Shown here piece after piece: positions 24,148 through 32,870 of a stretch of DNA of 38,740 nucleotides. The notes beneath the pieces were generated by a model that was given only the letters and a program-made list of their open reading frames with translations, did no database searches and was not told the origin of the DNA. This stretch comes from a virus. Position 1 is the first letter of the stretch. Each line of letters begins with the position of its first letter. The stretch lies in the IMG/VR virus record IMGVR_UViG_3300025652_000191, positions 1 to 38,740 of that record. The stretch is one strand, 5' to 3'. A program made the position numbers and the translations under genes.

Positions 24148-25044
24148 ATGAACAGGACTTTAAAAAGACCAATGTTTAGAATAGGTGGATCAGCAGGAAC
24201 TGGTATTACATCAGGACTAGATCAACCAAGAAAACAATATGCACAAGGAACACCTAACCCATACGCACCTAGTGTTAATTTTGGTGGCGTGCCAGGTTTT
24301 TTAACTGGTCTTGGTTTAAATTTATTATCGACACCACCACAAGGCGGCTTACTAGCTACTGCAGCGACCGCGGCTCAAGGACCATTTAAAAACTTACAAG
24401 AGAGTCAAGCAGCACGTAGAAAATTAGAATCTGAAAAAGAATTTTTAAGAAGTGAAAGACTTGAAGGTCAAGAGTTTGAAGAAGGTTTATTAGATAAAAG
24501 ACTAGAAGTTGAAAAAATGAAAATTAATTCAGGTGATAGTTTAACTGTTAATCAATTAGCTGCACAATATCTAGATGACTATGATGGTGATTTAAACAAA
24601 GCAACAAACAAGGCTAAATTCTTTTTAGAAGTAAGACCACAGCTTGCAGGCACAGTTGGAGATACACAAATAGGTGGTATTATTGAATCTGATTTAAGTA
24701 ATGAAAAACAAGCTAAAGCATTTGCTCAAAGAAATAGAAATAAAGTTGGTAAAGTATTTTGGGATATAAATACTGGTAAAATTGTAAAATTAGTTAAAGA
24801 CCCTGAAACAAACAAATTAGGTTTTGTAGATTTTAATATAACAGGAGACATGACACCTGATACTGAAGGTGAAATATTATCTGAAGCTAATGAAAATGAA
24901 GTTAAACCAAAACAAAGTATTAAAGAAGTATTTCAACCTGGTTTAACAGATACAGATAAATTTATATTGGAAACAATTGAAGAAGGCAGAGACAAAAGAG
25001 AAAAGGGTATGGAAGAAATTCCAAACTATAACATATACAGATAG
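24148..25044 (+). CDS. Probable internal virion protein
   Basis: A 298-residue protein beginning MNRTLKRPMFRIGGSAGTGI and continuing with TSGLDQPRKQYAQGTPNPYA, an opening I recall as very common in SAR11-phage virion proteins. A hydrophobic Gly-rich part (GFLTGLGLNLLSTPPQGG) is followed by charged helices (SQAARRKLESEKEFLRSERL) and an alpha/beta C-terminus (KVGKVFWDINTGKIVKLVKD). It sits between two other ejection-type proteins and probably acts with them. No enzymatic motif is evident. Confidence 0.6.
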   Translation: MNRTLKRPMFRIGGSAGTGITSGLDQPRKQYAQGTPNPYAPSVNFGGVPGFLTGLGLNLLSTPPQGGLLATAATAAQGPFKNLQESQAARRKLESEKEFLRSERLEGQEFEEGLLDKRLEVEKMKINSGDSLTVNQLAAQYLDDYDGDLNKATNKAKFFLEVRPQLAGTVGDTQIGGIIESDLSNEKQAKAFAQRNRNKVGKVFWDINTGKIVKLVKDPETNKLGFVDFNITGDMTPDTEGEILSEANENEVKPKQSIKEVFQPGLTDTDKFILETIEEGRDKREKGMEEIPNYNIYR

Positions 25045-25052
25045 AGGTAAAA

Positions 25053-28000
25053 ATGGCAAAATTTACACCACTACTGCCATCAGAGGAAAACAGCTCAGCA
25101 GCATGGTACACATCAGTAGGCGCTGGTTTAGTATCTGGTTTAATTAAAACTGTTGAAGGTGTAGTGTCTCTTGGTGCAGAGCTCGTGGACCTTGGAGCAG
25201 ACTCTAACACAGTTGCAGATGTAGAAAGATTTTTTGACGATGTTAATATATTTGAAGACACGGCACAAGAAAGAGTCGCTGGTAAACTTGTAGAAACATT
25301 TACACAGATAGGTATACCAGGTGGAGCAGGTTTTAAACTTGCAACTAAATTAGCAGACAAAGCATTAAAAGCAAAAAAAGCTGGAACATATGCTAATTTA
25401 AGAGCTAAAGCTGTTCAAGATGGTATGAAGAAAGCAAAATCATTAAATGATAGAATACCGGATGGTTCAAAAAGATTTGCTGCAGGTGTATTTGGTGGTG
25501 CAACAGGAGAAACACTTGTTGCTGATGTAGAAGAAATAGGAACGTTTGGAGATTTTTTTGAAGGACCAACTGCGTTAGATACAGTTGAAGGAGAAGGTAG
25601 AGAAGAAGCAGGTAGAAGAATATTAAACAGATTAAAGTTTGGTGCAGAGTCTATATTTATAACACCTTTTGTTTATGGTGTTGGTAGAGGAGGTAAGGCT
25701 CTTGCAAAACGAGGTCAAGAACTTGCATATAGTGACAGTGCATTTGAAAGATGGGTAAATAAATATATCGGTTCAGCTTTTAGACCTCAAGGAGATTTAC
25801 CTAGAGAAGTATTTGAATCTGAAATGGCTAAAGCTGGATTAAAAGCAAGAGATACATTTAGAGCAAGAGAGATAGTAGAAAATATTACAAGAGAAGTAGA
25901 TAAAGTATATCCACGTTCAGGTAAATTTTTTGATACATCAACTGATACACAACAAAAAGATTTTTATAAAAAATTAAATGATGTTTTATTTGAAGGTGAT
26001 TTAACAAAAGAAATAAACCCAAGAGCAGTAGATGATTTAGTTAAGTTTTTAAAAAAAGCTGACATAGACGAAGAAGCTGCACAAAATATTATATTTAATT
26101 TAAATAATGCCAGAGGAGAGTTTACCAATTTAATTAATATATTAAATAAAAATGCAGGAAGTAAAAAAGCTTCTGGTGCAAAAGACCTACAAAAAATTAT
26201 GAAAGAAAGAATAGAAGGATGGTTAGGTGGTACATATAGAATATTTCAAAGACCAAAAGGTTTATTTAAATTGTTTCAAAAATATAAACCAACCGATGAA
26301 GCATATTCAAATGCTATAAATTTATTTAGAAGATATTTAGCAAGAACAGATAAAAATAGAACTAAAGCTTTTGATCCTGAAGGAACAGAATATTATGAAA
26401 GAGCAAAATTTTTAGTTGATGATATTGTAAATCAAGTACAAATTAAAAAGAAACCAGCTGGTCTACCTGATATAACATACACAAATGGTACAGCAATGTC
26501 ACAAACAAAAAGTTTTGAAAAAGCAATGGGTAGAGGCAGTAAAGTGCTTAGAGAGTTATTTGGTGAAGTACAAGACCCACGTTATTCTATATTCAATGCA
26601 ATGACAAACTTATCTGCAGTTGCAAGAACTGCAACTTATTTCGATGATGTTGCAGCGCAAAACAGACAAGTGCAAGAAAGTGGTGGAAGAGGATTTTTTT
26701 GGGAAAGTGAAGACCTTGCAAAACAAGCTGTTAACTCACCAACTACAGGTATTGAAATAGTTTCATTAGATGATGTTATTCAAAAATTACCAGGTGGTAA
26801 TACATTAGTCAGTCCTTTGTCTGGTAAATATACTACAAAAGAAATAGCCGAAGGTATCGAAAATATAAATGACGTAGGTGCAAGTTTAACTGGTTTAATT
26901 AGAGGTAGAGAAGGTGCTAAGGGTACAGAAAAAGCAGTTACTTGGTTCTACAGAAATTTATTATTATTTCCAAAAGGTATATCACAATTAGCAAAAACAG
27001 TTTTATCTATACCTACACACTTACGTAACTTTTTTAGTGCTGGTGCATTTGCTAGTGCAAATGGAATATTTATTGAAGGTCTAACAAATCCTGGGTTGTT
27101 AAAAAAAGCGTTTGCTGAAGGTATTGATATATCAGGGCTTTTGAAACTTGGACCAAACTCAGCAGAAGCGCAAGCAGCTTATAGAGAATTATTAGAGCTT
27201 GGAGTTACAAACTCACAAGTACAAATTGGAGATCTTATTAATCTTTTAAAAGATGCAACAGGGAACCCAGGTGTTGTATCAACAGATACAATACTAAGGC
27301 CTATGCTGAGTAAATTAAAAAAACTTGGAAACTTTTTTCAAGGTAAATATGTTGCAGAGGATGATACATGGAAGATTACAAACTATGTTGTTGAATTAGA
27401 TAGATTAAAAAAAGCTGCAGTTAAAAGAGGTGTTGATGTAAATAACAAAGAAACATTAAGAGGATTAAAACAAGAAGCAGCTAATATTGTAAAGAATACT
27501 GTACCAAACTACGCATACGTTGGATCTGCTGTTAAGACTGCAAGGATATTACCGATTGGTAATTTTATGTCATTTCCATCTGAAATAATTAGAACTACAA
27601 CTAATATTGCAGAACAAGGATTAAAAGAAATGAGACACATACCAGCTGCAGGAGAGAAAATAATAGGAAGCAGCGTCACGCCTTATGTAAATATAGAAGG
27701 AAAAGGTTTAGTTAAAAATAACAATGAAATGTATGGAACTGGATTTAAAAGATTATCCGGTATGGCATTTACATTAGGAGCTGTGCCGACAATAGCAGTT
27801 GAAGGTGCAAAAGCAATTTATGATGTAACAGAAGAAGAGATCCAAGCATTACGTCAATTCGTGCCAGAATGGTCTAAAAACTCTACACTAATACCAATTA
27901 AAACAGAAGATGGTGAACTGCGTTATATAGACTTTAGTCATAGTAATGCATACGATGTAATAGCTAGACCATATAGAACTTTAGTAAATAATATTATTGA

Positions 28001-29000
28001 AGGTCAACAAAACGATGAAACATTATTATCAGGTTTTGTTGATGGAGTATCTGAAGCTAGTGCTGAGATTATGAATCCATTTATATCAGAATCTATTTGG
28101 ACAGAAGCAACAGCAGATTTAATTGTTAGAGGTGGTAGAACCAAAGAAGGTAGACAATTGTACACGGATCAAACACCAGCAGGTAATAAAGCTGCAATTA
28201 GATTTTTACATTTAGGTAATGCATTGGCACCTTCTTACAAACAATTTTTAAGATTAGGTACAGCTGCATTTGGAACTCCTGACAAACGTGGAGATTTTTT
28301 AAACATTGGACCAGAGCTAGCAGGATTTATGGGACTACGTCCTATTAAAGTAGACCCATTACAATCTATGGGATTTAAGATAGCTGATTACCAACAAGGT
28401 ATTAGAAATGCTAGAAGAGAATTTACTGGTGGTTACTTTGGAATATTAAGAGGTGGTAGAATAAAACCAAACGATGTCATTAGTGCATTTTATAATTCAA
28501 ACAAAGCAAGATTTGAAGTTCAACAAGAAATGAATAAAAATATTAACGCTGCTGGAATTCTTGGTGTTGACACAAGTTCATTAAGAAGAGAATTTAGTGA
28601 TAGACAAATAAGTACAAAAACTTTTAACAATTTAGCAACAGGAGTATTTGAACCATATTTCCCTTCTCAAGATATTAGAAAAAGATTTGCTGAAATTGCA
28701 AATAATTTAGGAGATCCAAATGTGTATTTAGAAGTTGCACCAACATTAAGAGCCATGAAATCTTTATTTAAAGAGCTACCTTTAGACTCAACATTTGATA
28801 TTGATTTAGCTGATTATTTATTTGAGGAAGCACCATTGATACCTTTACCAAATTTACCTCAACCAATTGTAAATCCACAGCCAAATATAAGTAATCAAGC
28901 ACAAACAGTAGATCAAAATACTAACTTGACATCAACTGAAACTGCATTACTATCCCCAGAAGAACAAGTAATCAGACAAAGATTAAGGAGAACAACGTAA
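25053..29000 (+). CDS. Very large internal virion / DNA-ejection protein
   Basis: A 1315-residue protein, the largest in the window. The N-terminus has a hydrophobic helix (TSVGAGLVSGLIKTVEGVVSLG, about 20-41) and another near 205 (ESIFITPFVYGVGRG). The bulk is predicted helical, Lys/Glu-rich (LKRLSGMAFTLGAVPT; RQFVPEWSKNSTLIPIK), and the C-terminus is Gln/Asn/Pro-rich (QPIVNPQPNISNQAQ). No lysozyme or transglycosylase motif was spotted, so unlike T7 gp16 it may lack an enzyme domain. Position at the end of the ejection gene run suggests the channel-forming role of T7 gp16, by analogy only. A ribosome site (AGAGGTAAAA) precedes the ATG. Confidence 0.62.
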   Translation: MAKFTPLLPSEENSSAAWYTSVGAGLVSGLIKTVEGVVSLGAELVDLGADSNTVADVERFFDDVNIFEDTAQERVAGKLVETFTQIGIPGGAGFKLATKLADKALKAKKAGTYANLRAKAVQDGMKKAKSLNDRIPDGSKRFAAGVFGGATGETLVADVEEIGTFGDFFEGPTALDTVEGEGREEAGRRILNRLKFGAESIFITPFVYGVGRGGKALAKRGQELAYSDSAFERWVNKYIGSAFRPQGDLPREVFESEMAKAGLKARDTFRAREIVENITREVDKVYPRSGKFFDTSTDTQQKDFYKKLNDVLFEGDLTKEINPRAVDDLVKFLKKADIDEEAAQNIIFNLNNARGEFTNLINILNKNAGSKKASGAKDLQKIMKERIEGWLGGTYRIFQRPKGLFKLFQKYKPTDEAYSNAINLFRRYLARTDKNRTKAFDPEGTEYYERAKFLVDDIVNQVQIKKKPAGLPDITYTNGTAMSQTKSFEKAMGRGSKVLRELFGEVQDPRYSIFNAMTNLSAVARTATYFDDVAAQNRQVQESGGRGFFWESEDLAKQAVNSPTTGIEIVSLDDVIQKLPGGNTLVSPLSGKYTTKEIAEGIENINDVGASLTGLIRGREGAKGTEKAVTWFYRNLLLFPKGISQLAKTVLSIPTHLRNFFSAGAFASANGIFIEGLTNPGLLKKAFAEGIDISGLLKLGPNSAEAQAAYRELLELGVTNSQVQIGDLINLLKDATGNPGVVSTDTILRPMLSKLKKLGNFFQGKYVAEDDTWKITNYVVELDRLKKAAVKRGVDVNNKETLRGLKQEAANIVKNTVPNYAYVGSAVKTARILPIGNFMSFPSEIIRTTTNIAEQGLKEMRHIPAAGEKIIGSSVTPYVNIEGKGLVKNNNEMYGTGFKRLSGMAFTLGAVPTIAVEGAKAIYDVTEEEIQALRQFVPEWSKNSTLIPIKTEDGELRYIDFSHSNAYDVIARPYRTLVNNIIEGQQNDETLLSGFVDGVSEASAEIMNPFISESIWTEATADLIVRGGRTKEGRQLYTDQTPAGNKAAIRFLHLGNALAPSYKQFLRLGTAAFGTPDKRGDFLNIGPELAGFMGLRPIKVDPLQSMGFKIADYQQGIRNARREFTGGYFGILRGGRIKPNDVISAFYNSNKARFEVQQEMNKNINAAGILGVDTSSLRREFSDRQISTKTFNNLATGVFEPYFPSQDIRKRFAEIANNLGDPNVYLEVAPTLRAMKSLFKELPLDSTFDIDLADYLFEEAPLIPLPNLPQPIVNPQPNISNQAQTVDQNTNLTSTETALLSPEEQVIRQRLRRTT

Positions 29001-29176
29001 TGGCTAAAAAATCAGCATTACAAAAAATTGAATCACATGAAAAGCTTTGCAGAATAATGCAAAAGCAAACATTCGAACAAATAAAAGAAATGCAAGAACG
29101 TATTAAAAGATTAGAGTATTGGATAGTCGGAGGTATGGGAGCCGTATTATTAGTATTATTAACAGACCTTGCATAA
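29000..29176 (+). CDS. Small coiled-coil membrane protein, XhlA-like, possible holin partner
   Basis: A 58-residue protein starting at an ATG that overlaps the previous stop by 1 nt. The N-terminal part (ALQKIESHEKLCRIMQKQ, then KEMQERIKRLE) is coiled coil, and the C-terminus has a single transmembrane segment (WIVGGMGAVLLVLLTDLA). This layout, helix then C-terminal membrane anchor, resembles XhlA-type lysis-accessory proteins and holin-like phage proteins. It is immediately followed by an M15 peptidase gene, so a lysis role is likely. It is a short gene easily missed; its fit between two coupled genes supports it. Confidence 0.68.
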   Translation: MAKKSALQKIESHEKLCRIMQKQTFEQIKEMQERIKRLEYWIVGGMGAVLLVLLTDLA

Positions 29177-29178
29177 AA

Positions 29179-29658
29179 ATGGAACTTACACGGAATTTTA
29201 CTCTTCAAGAGCTTATCAAATCAGACACAGCAATCCGTAAAGGGATTGATAATAATCCTAATGCCGATCAAATAGAAAAATTAAAAACACTTTGTGAAAA
29301 AATTTTACAACCAGTACGTGACCACTTCGGCAGGGTCAAGGTAACTAGCGGGTTCCGTAGTCCACAGCTGTGCCAAGCTATTGGTAGTTCACCAAATTCA
29401 CAACACGCCCGTGCAGAGGCCGCAGACTTCGAAGTGGTTGGAGTGGATAACTGTGAGCTTGCCGATTGGATACACAGAGAGTTAGAATGGGATCAATTAA
29501 TTCTTGAGTATTATGTTCCTGGTGAACCAAACTCAGGCTGGATACATTGTAGCGTAACGGAAGGTATGCCTAGAAAACAATTTTTACATGCATATAGAGA
29601 AGAAGGTAAAACAAAATACAAACCAATACTAGGTAAAGCAAAAGAAATATTTGTTTAA
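29179..29658 (+). CDS. M15-type peptidase, probable endolysin
   Basis: A 159-residue protein of the peptidase M15 (PF08291-like) family. VTSGFRSPQ is at 55-62, then SQHARAEAADFE with zinc ligands H76 and D83, and GWIHCSV with H123, the third ligand. Such enzymes cut D-Ala-containing peptide bridges of the cell wall. I chose the ATG at 29179 over an in-frame TTG at 29119 because the TTG would place 20 extra residues over the preceding gene and because the ATG is coupled to its stop. It has no signal peptide, so release would need the upstream membrane protein. Some homologues are virion-bound, so that is an alternative. Confidence 0.85.
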   Translation: MELTRNFTLQELIKSDTAIRKGIDNNPNADQIEKLKTLCEKILQPVRDHFGRVKVTSGFRSPQLCQAIGSSPNSQHARAEAADFEVVGVDNCELADWIHRELEWDQLILEYYVPGEPNSGWIHCSVTEGMPRKQFLHAYREEGKTKYKPILGKAKEIFV

Positions 29659-31085
29659 ATCCAAGCTTTTAATTCTTCACCCAATACTTCAGAGGCTATA
29701 TTTATTTTTTTACGTAAAGCTTTGGTTATCTTTTCGTCAACTGTATCTTCGGCAATCAAGTCAACATAAGTCACTGATTTGGCTTGGCCTATTCGGTGTG
29801 CTCTATCTTCTGATTGTAATCTTTTTTCTAAGTCATATCCATTAGAATAATAAATAACGGTGTTAGCTTGTGTAAGTGTAATACCATAACCACCTGTTTG
29901 TGGTGTACCTACAATAAATCTACAGTTCTCATCGTTTTGAAACTTTTTAATATTTTCTTGTCTTTCTTCTTGTGGTGTTAACCCATAATAATCAACCACG
30001 GATCCTGGACCATATTCTTTTATGATACTTTCTATTATGTTTGTAATGTCTCTCTGATAGTTAGCCCAAATAATAGCTTTACCTTCTGTTTCTTCTAATA
30101 CATTCATTAGTTCTGTAATTCTATTGTTTGGTATTAATTGTGTGGATCCATCATCCGCTGTAAAATGCCCACAAGTTATTTGATGCATTCTCATAAGTTG
30201 AGTTAATACAGTTACTGTAGATGTAACTTTACCATTAAGTGTAGCTAGTGCTGTTTTTTTCATTTGATCATAAATTTTTCTTTGATCACCTGTAAGAACA
30301 ATATGTCTTTTTGTAAAATTTTTAGGTGGTAAATCTAAGCAATCTTCTTTTAATACTCTGTAAGAAAACCCATGTAGTTTGTCTGATAGTTCTGCAAGAT
30401 TTTGAAAAGCATGTACGACTTGTATTGTTCTACCTCTTACATGCATAGATTTCATTACAGCGTATCTATTTCTAAAAGAATAATACGATGCATGATCTAA
30501 TAAGTATGGGTCTAAAAATTCACACTGTGTATATAAATCAAGTGGGTTTTTAGTTACTGGAGAACCTGTCATGATACGTCTGTATTTAGCAAATTTACTA
30601 AGACGAATAATATTTTTTGTACGTTTTGCAGTTGGTGTTTTGATTGTTGTAGATTCATCAATAGCCATTAATACTTTGTGTGAACTTAAAAACTTAGATG
30701 CAAACTTCATACCTTTGTCTGTACTAAATGCTTCAACATTCATAACTAAAATATGTAAAGATGTTTCTATTTCAAACAAACTTTCTAGTTTTTCTTGTTG
30801 TCCTTTTGTAATATTTGGTTGCCACAATACTGTCACATTTTCTATATGGTCTGGTAAGTGCGCAGGAAGCTCTTGCTCGTACCAGGTTTTTATAACACCT
30901 TTGGGAGCTACAATTAATGCACCATCTATCTTGCCTTTGTCATAAAGCATAGACATGTTATCGATTAAAACTTTTGTTTTACCGGTACCCATCTCCATAA
31001 AGTATGCATACGTTTCTTTATGCCACGACTTTTCTAAAGCAGTCATTTGATGCTTATATGGTTTTGTCTTAAATTTATAATTCAT
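29655..31085 (-). CDS. SNF2-type DNA helicase/ATPase
   Basis: A 476-residue SF2 helicase of the SNF2 type, the only gene on the minus strand. Walker A MGTGKT (32-37), DEST (143-146) as motif II in place of DExH, MTGSPVTKNP (motif III, about 172-181), FIVGTPQTGGYGITLTQANT (motif V) and QSEDRAHRIGQ (motif VI, about 424-434). Such enzymes move along double-stranded DNA and remodel DNA-protein complexes; phage versions near replication genes are common. The stop overlaps the peptidase stop at 29655-29658. A strong minus-strand promoter precedes it and leaves a leader of only about 8 nt. Confidence 0.88.
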   Translation of the reverse strand: MNYKFKTKPYKHQMTALEKSWHKETYAYFMEMGTGKTKVLIDNMSMLYDKGKIDGALIVAPKGVIKTWYEQELPAHLPDHIENVTVLWQPNITKGQQEKLESLFEIETSLHILVMNVEAFSTDKGMKFASKFLSSHKVLMAIDESTTIKTPTAKRTKNIIRLSKFAKYRRIMTGSPVTKNPLDLYTQCEFLDPYLLDHASYYSFRNRYAVMKSMHVRGRTIQVVHAFQNLAELSDKLHGFSYRVLKEDCLDLPPKNFTKRHIVLTGDQRKIYDQMKKTALATLNGKVTSTVTVLTQLMRMHQITCGHFTADDGSTQLIPNNRITELMNVLEETEGKAIIWANYQRDITNIIESIIKEYGPGSVVDYYGLTPQEERQENIKKFQNDENCRFIVGTPQTGGYGITLTQANTVIYYSNGYDLEKRLQSEDRAHRIGQAKSVTYVDLIAEDTVDEKITKALRKKINIASEVLGEELKAWI

Positions 31086-31092
31086 CTTTCTA

Positions 31093-31122
31093 TTGACTTC
31101 TATATAAAGGATGTTATATGAT
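31093..31122 (+). promoter_or_regulatory. Predicted promoter of the replication operon (+ strand)
   Basis: TTGACT (31093-31098) and TATGAT (31117-31122) lie 18 nt apart; TATATG (31115-31120) is an alternative at 16. The start would be near 31129, at or beside the ATG of the first replication-module gene, giving a leaderless or nearly leaderless message. It overlaps the minus-strand promoter for the helicase. Confidence 0.5.
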
Positions 31123-31129
31123 TTGTCAA
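31101..31129 (-). promoter_or_regulatory. Predicted promoter of the SNF2 helicase gene (- strand)
   Basis: Read on the minus strand, TTGACA (31129-31124) and TATATA (31106-31101) are 17 nt apart, a near-perfect sigma70-type promoter. The message would start near 31094, about 8 nt before the ATG of the helicase at 31085. Its -35 box lies at the predicted start of the opposite transcript. Confidence 0.65.
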
Positions 31130-31524
31130 TGTCAGAAAGTACGAAATACGAAAACTTAAAAAGAAATTTAAATCCTACTGTTTATGTTATTCAAGAAATA
31201 GCAGGAACAAAGGCAGGTGCACCAAAAATAAATATTATGGGAGCATCACACTATGGACAATTTAAATTTGTACTACCAGAGTTTTCTCAAATGATACATT
31301 CTCCAGGACCATTAATTTTTACATTAAGAAAAAAATTAAAAGATTATAAACCTAGAGATTATTTACTACTTACAGGCGATCCTGCAATCATAGGTGTTGC
31401 ATGTTCTATTGTATCTGATATTACCAATGGCAGATTTAATTTACTAAAGTGGGACAAACAAGAAAGAAAATACTACCCAATAGAAATAAACTTATATGAA
31501 AGAGGAGAAATAGATGACAATTGA
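31129..31524 (+). CDS. Conserved early phage protein of unknown function
   Basis: I start this 131-residue protein at the ATG at 31129 (MSESTKYENLKRNL). An in-frame ATG at 31111 would lie inside the predicted promoter and has no ribosome site. The sequence TVYVIQEIAGTKAGAPKINI, FKFVLPEFSQMI, then PLIFTLRKKLKDYKPRDYLL and GVACSIVSDITNGRFNLLKW is beta-rich with Arg/Lys patches and recurs in marine phages in the same place. A role in replication control is plausible but unproven. Its end overlaps the next start by 11 nt. Confidence 0.65.
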   Translation: MSESTKYENLKRNLNPTVYVIQEIAGTKAGAPKINIMGASHYGQFKFVLPEFSQMIHSPGPLIFTLRKKLKDYKPRDYLLLTGDPAIIGVACSIVSDITNGRFNLLKWDKQERKYYPIEINLYERGEIDDN

Positions 31525-32065
31525 TTTTGAAAAAGACCAACAAGATGCAATGAAAAAAACTGGTAATATCCAGTCTCTTGCAGATCAGGTTGAATCATTA
31601 GAAAAAGTTGTTTCAACAATAGAAGCAGCAGAAGAGAATATAAAATTATTAAAAAAGAAAAGAGATCATATATCAGGTGAAGTTATACCTACTATGATGA
31701 GTGAGATGGGACTTGCAGAACTTAAACTGCATGATGGATCGCACCTAAAAGTTTCAACGTCGTATCGTGCTACTATTACAGAAGCAAATAAAGAAGCGGC
31801 GTTTAACTGGCTTCGTAATAATGGACTAGGGGATATAATCAAAAACGAGATATCCGTATCCTTTGGTCGCAACGAAGATAACAAGGCGGCTGATTATGCC
31901 GATCTTGCAAAAGGTCAAGGGTTCCAACCGACACAAAAGATGAAGGTAGAACCCATGACTTTGAAAGCGTTAGTCCGTGAACGTATTGAGGCAGGTAAAG
32001 AAATGCCAACGGAAATCTTCGGGGTTTTCTCGGAGAATAAGACAACAATAAAAAGGAACAAATAA
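31514..32065 (+). CDS. Conserved replication-module protein of unknown function
   Basis: A 183-residue protein. The N-terminal coiled coil (SLADQVESLEKVVSTIEAAE; LKKKRDHI) leads to a compact alpha/beta domain: MMSEMGLAELKLHDGSHLKV, NKEAAFNWLRNNGLGDIIK and SVSFGRNEDNKAADYADLAK, ending with MTLKALVRERIEAGKEMPTE and IFGVFSENK. This pattern is, from memory, a widespread phage family near single-strand-binding and primase genes, with no firm function. A good ribosome site (GAGGAG, 8 nt before the ATG) drives it. It shows more GC-rich codon choice near its end than its neighbours. Confidence 0.68.
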   Translation: MTIDFEKDQQDAMKKTGNIQSLADQVESLEKVVSTIEAAEENIKLLKKKRDHISGEVIPTMMSEMGLAELKLHDGSHLKVSTSYRATITEANKEAAFNWLRNNGLGDIIKNEISVSFGRNEDNKAADYADLAKGQGFQPTQKMKVEPMTLKALVRERIEAGKEMPTEIFGVFSENKTTIKRNK

Positions 32066-32067
32066 AC

Positions 32068-32820
32068 ATGAACCAAGTAGCAACAAAAAAAGAAGGAGCA
32101 TTGGCAACATTTGATATGGAAGCTGATGCAAATAAAGGTGCTCAAAATATATCGCAAGAAGATCTTGCGTTGCCTTTCTTAAAAATTTTGGGCCAACTAT
32201 CTCCAGAGGTAAACAAAAGAGATGGTAAGTATGTCGAGGGCGCAGAGCCAGGCAAAATAATAAACACTGTAACTAATCAGTTGTTCGACACATTACAAGT
32301 CGTACCGGTCTTTTACAAAAGACAATACATTGAATGGCAAGATAGAGGTACCAGCACTGGTGCACCTGTTGCAATTCACGAGGCAGACAGTGATATAGTA
32401 AGTCAAACCACTAGAGGTAAAGACTACAAAGATAGATTAGCAAATGGTAACTATCTTGAAAACACTGCAAGCCACTTTGTATTAACTGTTGGAGATAATC
32501 CATCTACAGCTTTGATTTCTATGAAGTCTACTCAACTTAAAGTTAGTAGAAAATGGAACTCAATGATGATGGGTATTAAAATGCAGGGTAAAAATGGTTT
32601 GTTTACTCCGCCAACTTACAGCCACATTTATAATCTATCCACTGTTCAGATGTCTAACGACAAAGGAACATGGTTTGGTTGGGATGTATCAAAAGCAGGA
32701 CCAGTCACAGATAAAAGTATCTATGATATGGCAAAAGCTTTTGCTGAATCTGTGGGTAAGGGTGAGATCCAAGCTAAACACGGTACAGAAGAGACTACAA
32801 AGTCTAATTCAAATTACTAG
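32068..32820 (+). CDS. Probable single-strand DNA-binding or recombination-associated protein
   Basis: A 250-residue protein. LALPFLKILGQLSPEVNKRD at about 33-52, the strand IINTVTNQLFDTLQVVPVFY, then RQYIEWQDRG and VSRKWNSMMMGIKMQG are the pattern of a phage replication protein group that I recall near primase genes; some have been called single-strand binding proteins. It lacks the acidic C-terminal tail of T7 gp2.5 (it ends TTKSNSNY). The position between the coiled-coil protein and the primase supports a role in replication, but the activity is inferred. Confidence 0.58.
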   Translation: MNQVATKKEGALATFDMEADANKGAQNISQEDLALPFLKILGQLSPEVNKRDGKYVEGAEPGKIINTVTNQLFDTLQVVPVFYKRQYIEWQDRGTSTGAPVAIHEADSDIVSQTTRGKDYKDRLANGNYLENTASHFVLTVGDNPSTALISMKSTQLKVSRKWNSMMMGIKMQGKNGLFTPPTYSHIYNLSTVQMSNDKGTWFGWDVSKAGPVTDKSIYDMAKAFAESVGKGEIQAKHGTEETTKSNSNY

Positions 32821-32829
32821 ATCCTAGGT

Positions 32830-32863
32830 AGTGGGCGTCGAAGCGAGAGTGGAGTCGCCCACT
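32830..32863 (+). terminator. Hairpin before the primase gene, attenuator-like
   Basis: AGTGGGCG (32830-32837) and CGCCCACT (32856-32863) form a perfect 8-bp GC-rich stem around 18 nt, ending 7 nt before the primase ATG at 32871. Only TTAAAT follows, so it is not a strong terminator. It may lower expression of the primase and helicases relative to the binding protein upstream, or hinder ribosome entry, because the primase has no visible Shine-Dalgarno sequence. Confidence 0.6.
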
Positions 32864-32870
32864 TAAATAT

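Noticed and set aside
29119-29178. N-terminal extension of the peptidase from a TTG codon
   Set aside because: It would overlap the small membrane protein gene, adds residues not typical of the M15 family, and the ATG at 29179 is better placed.
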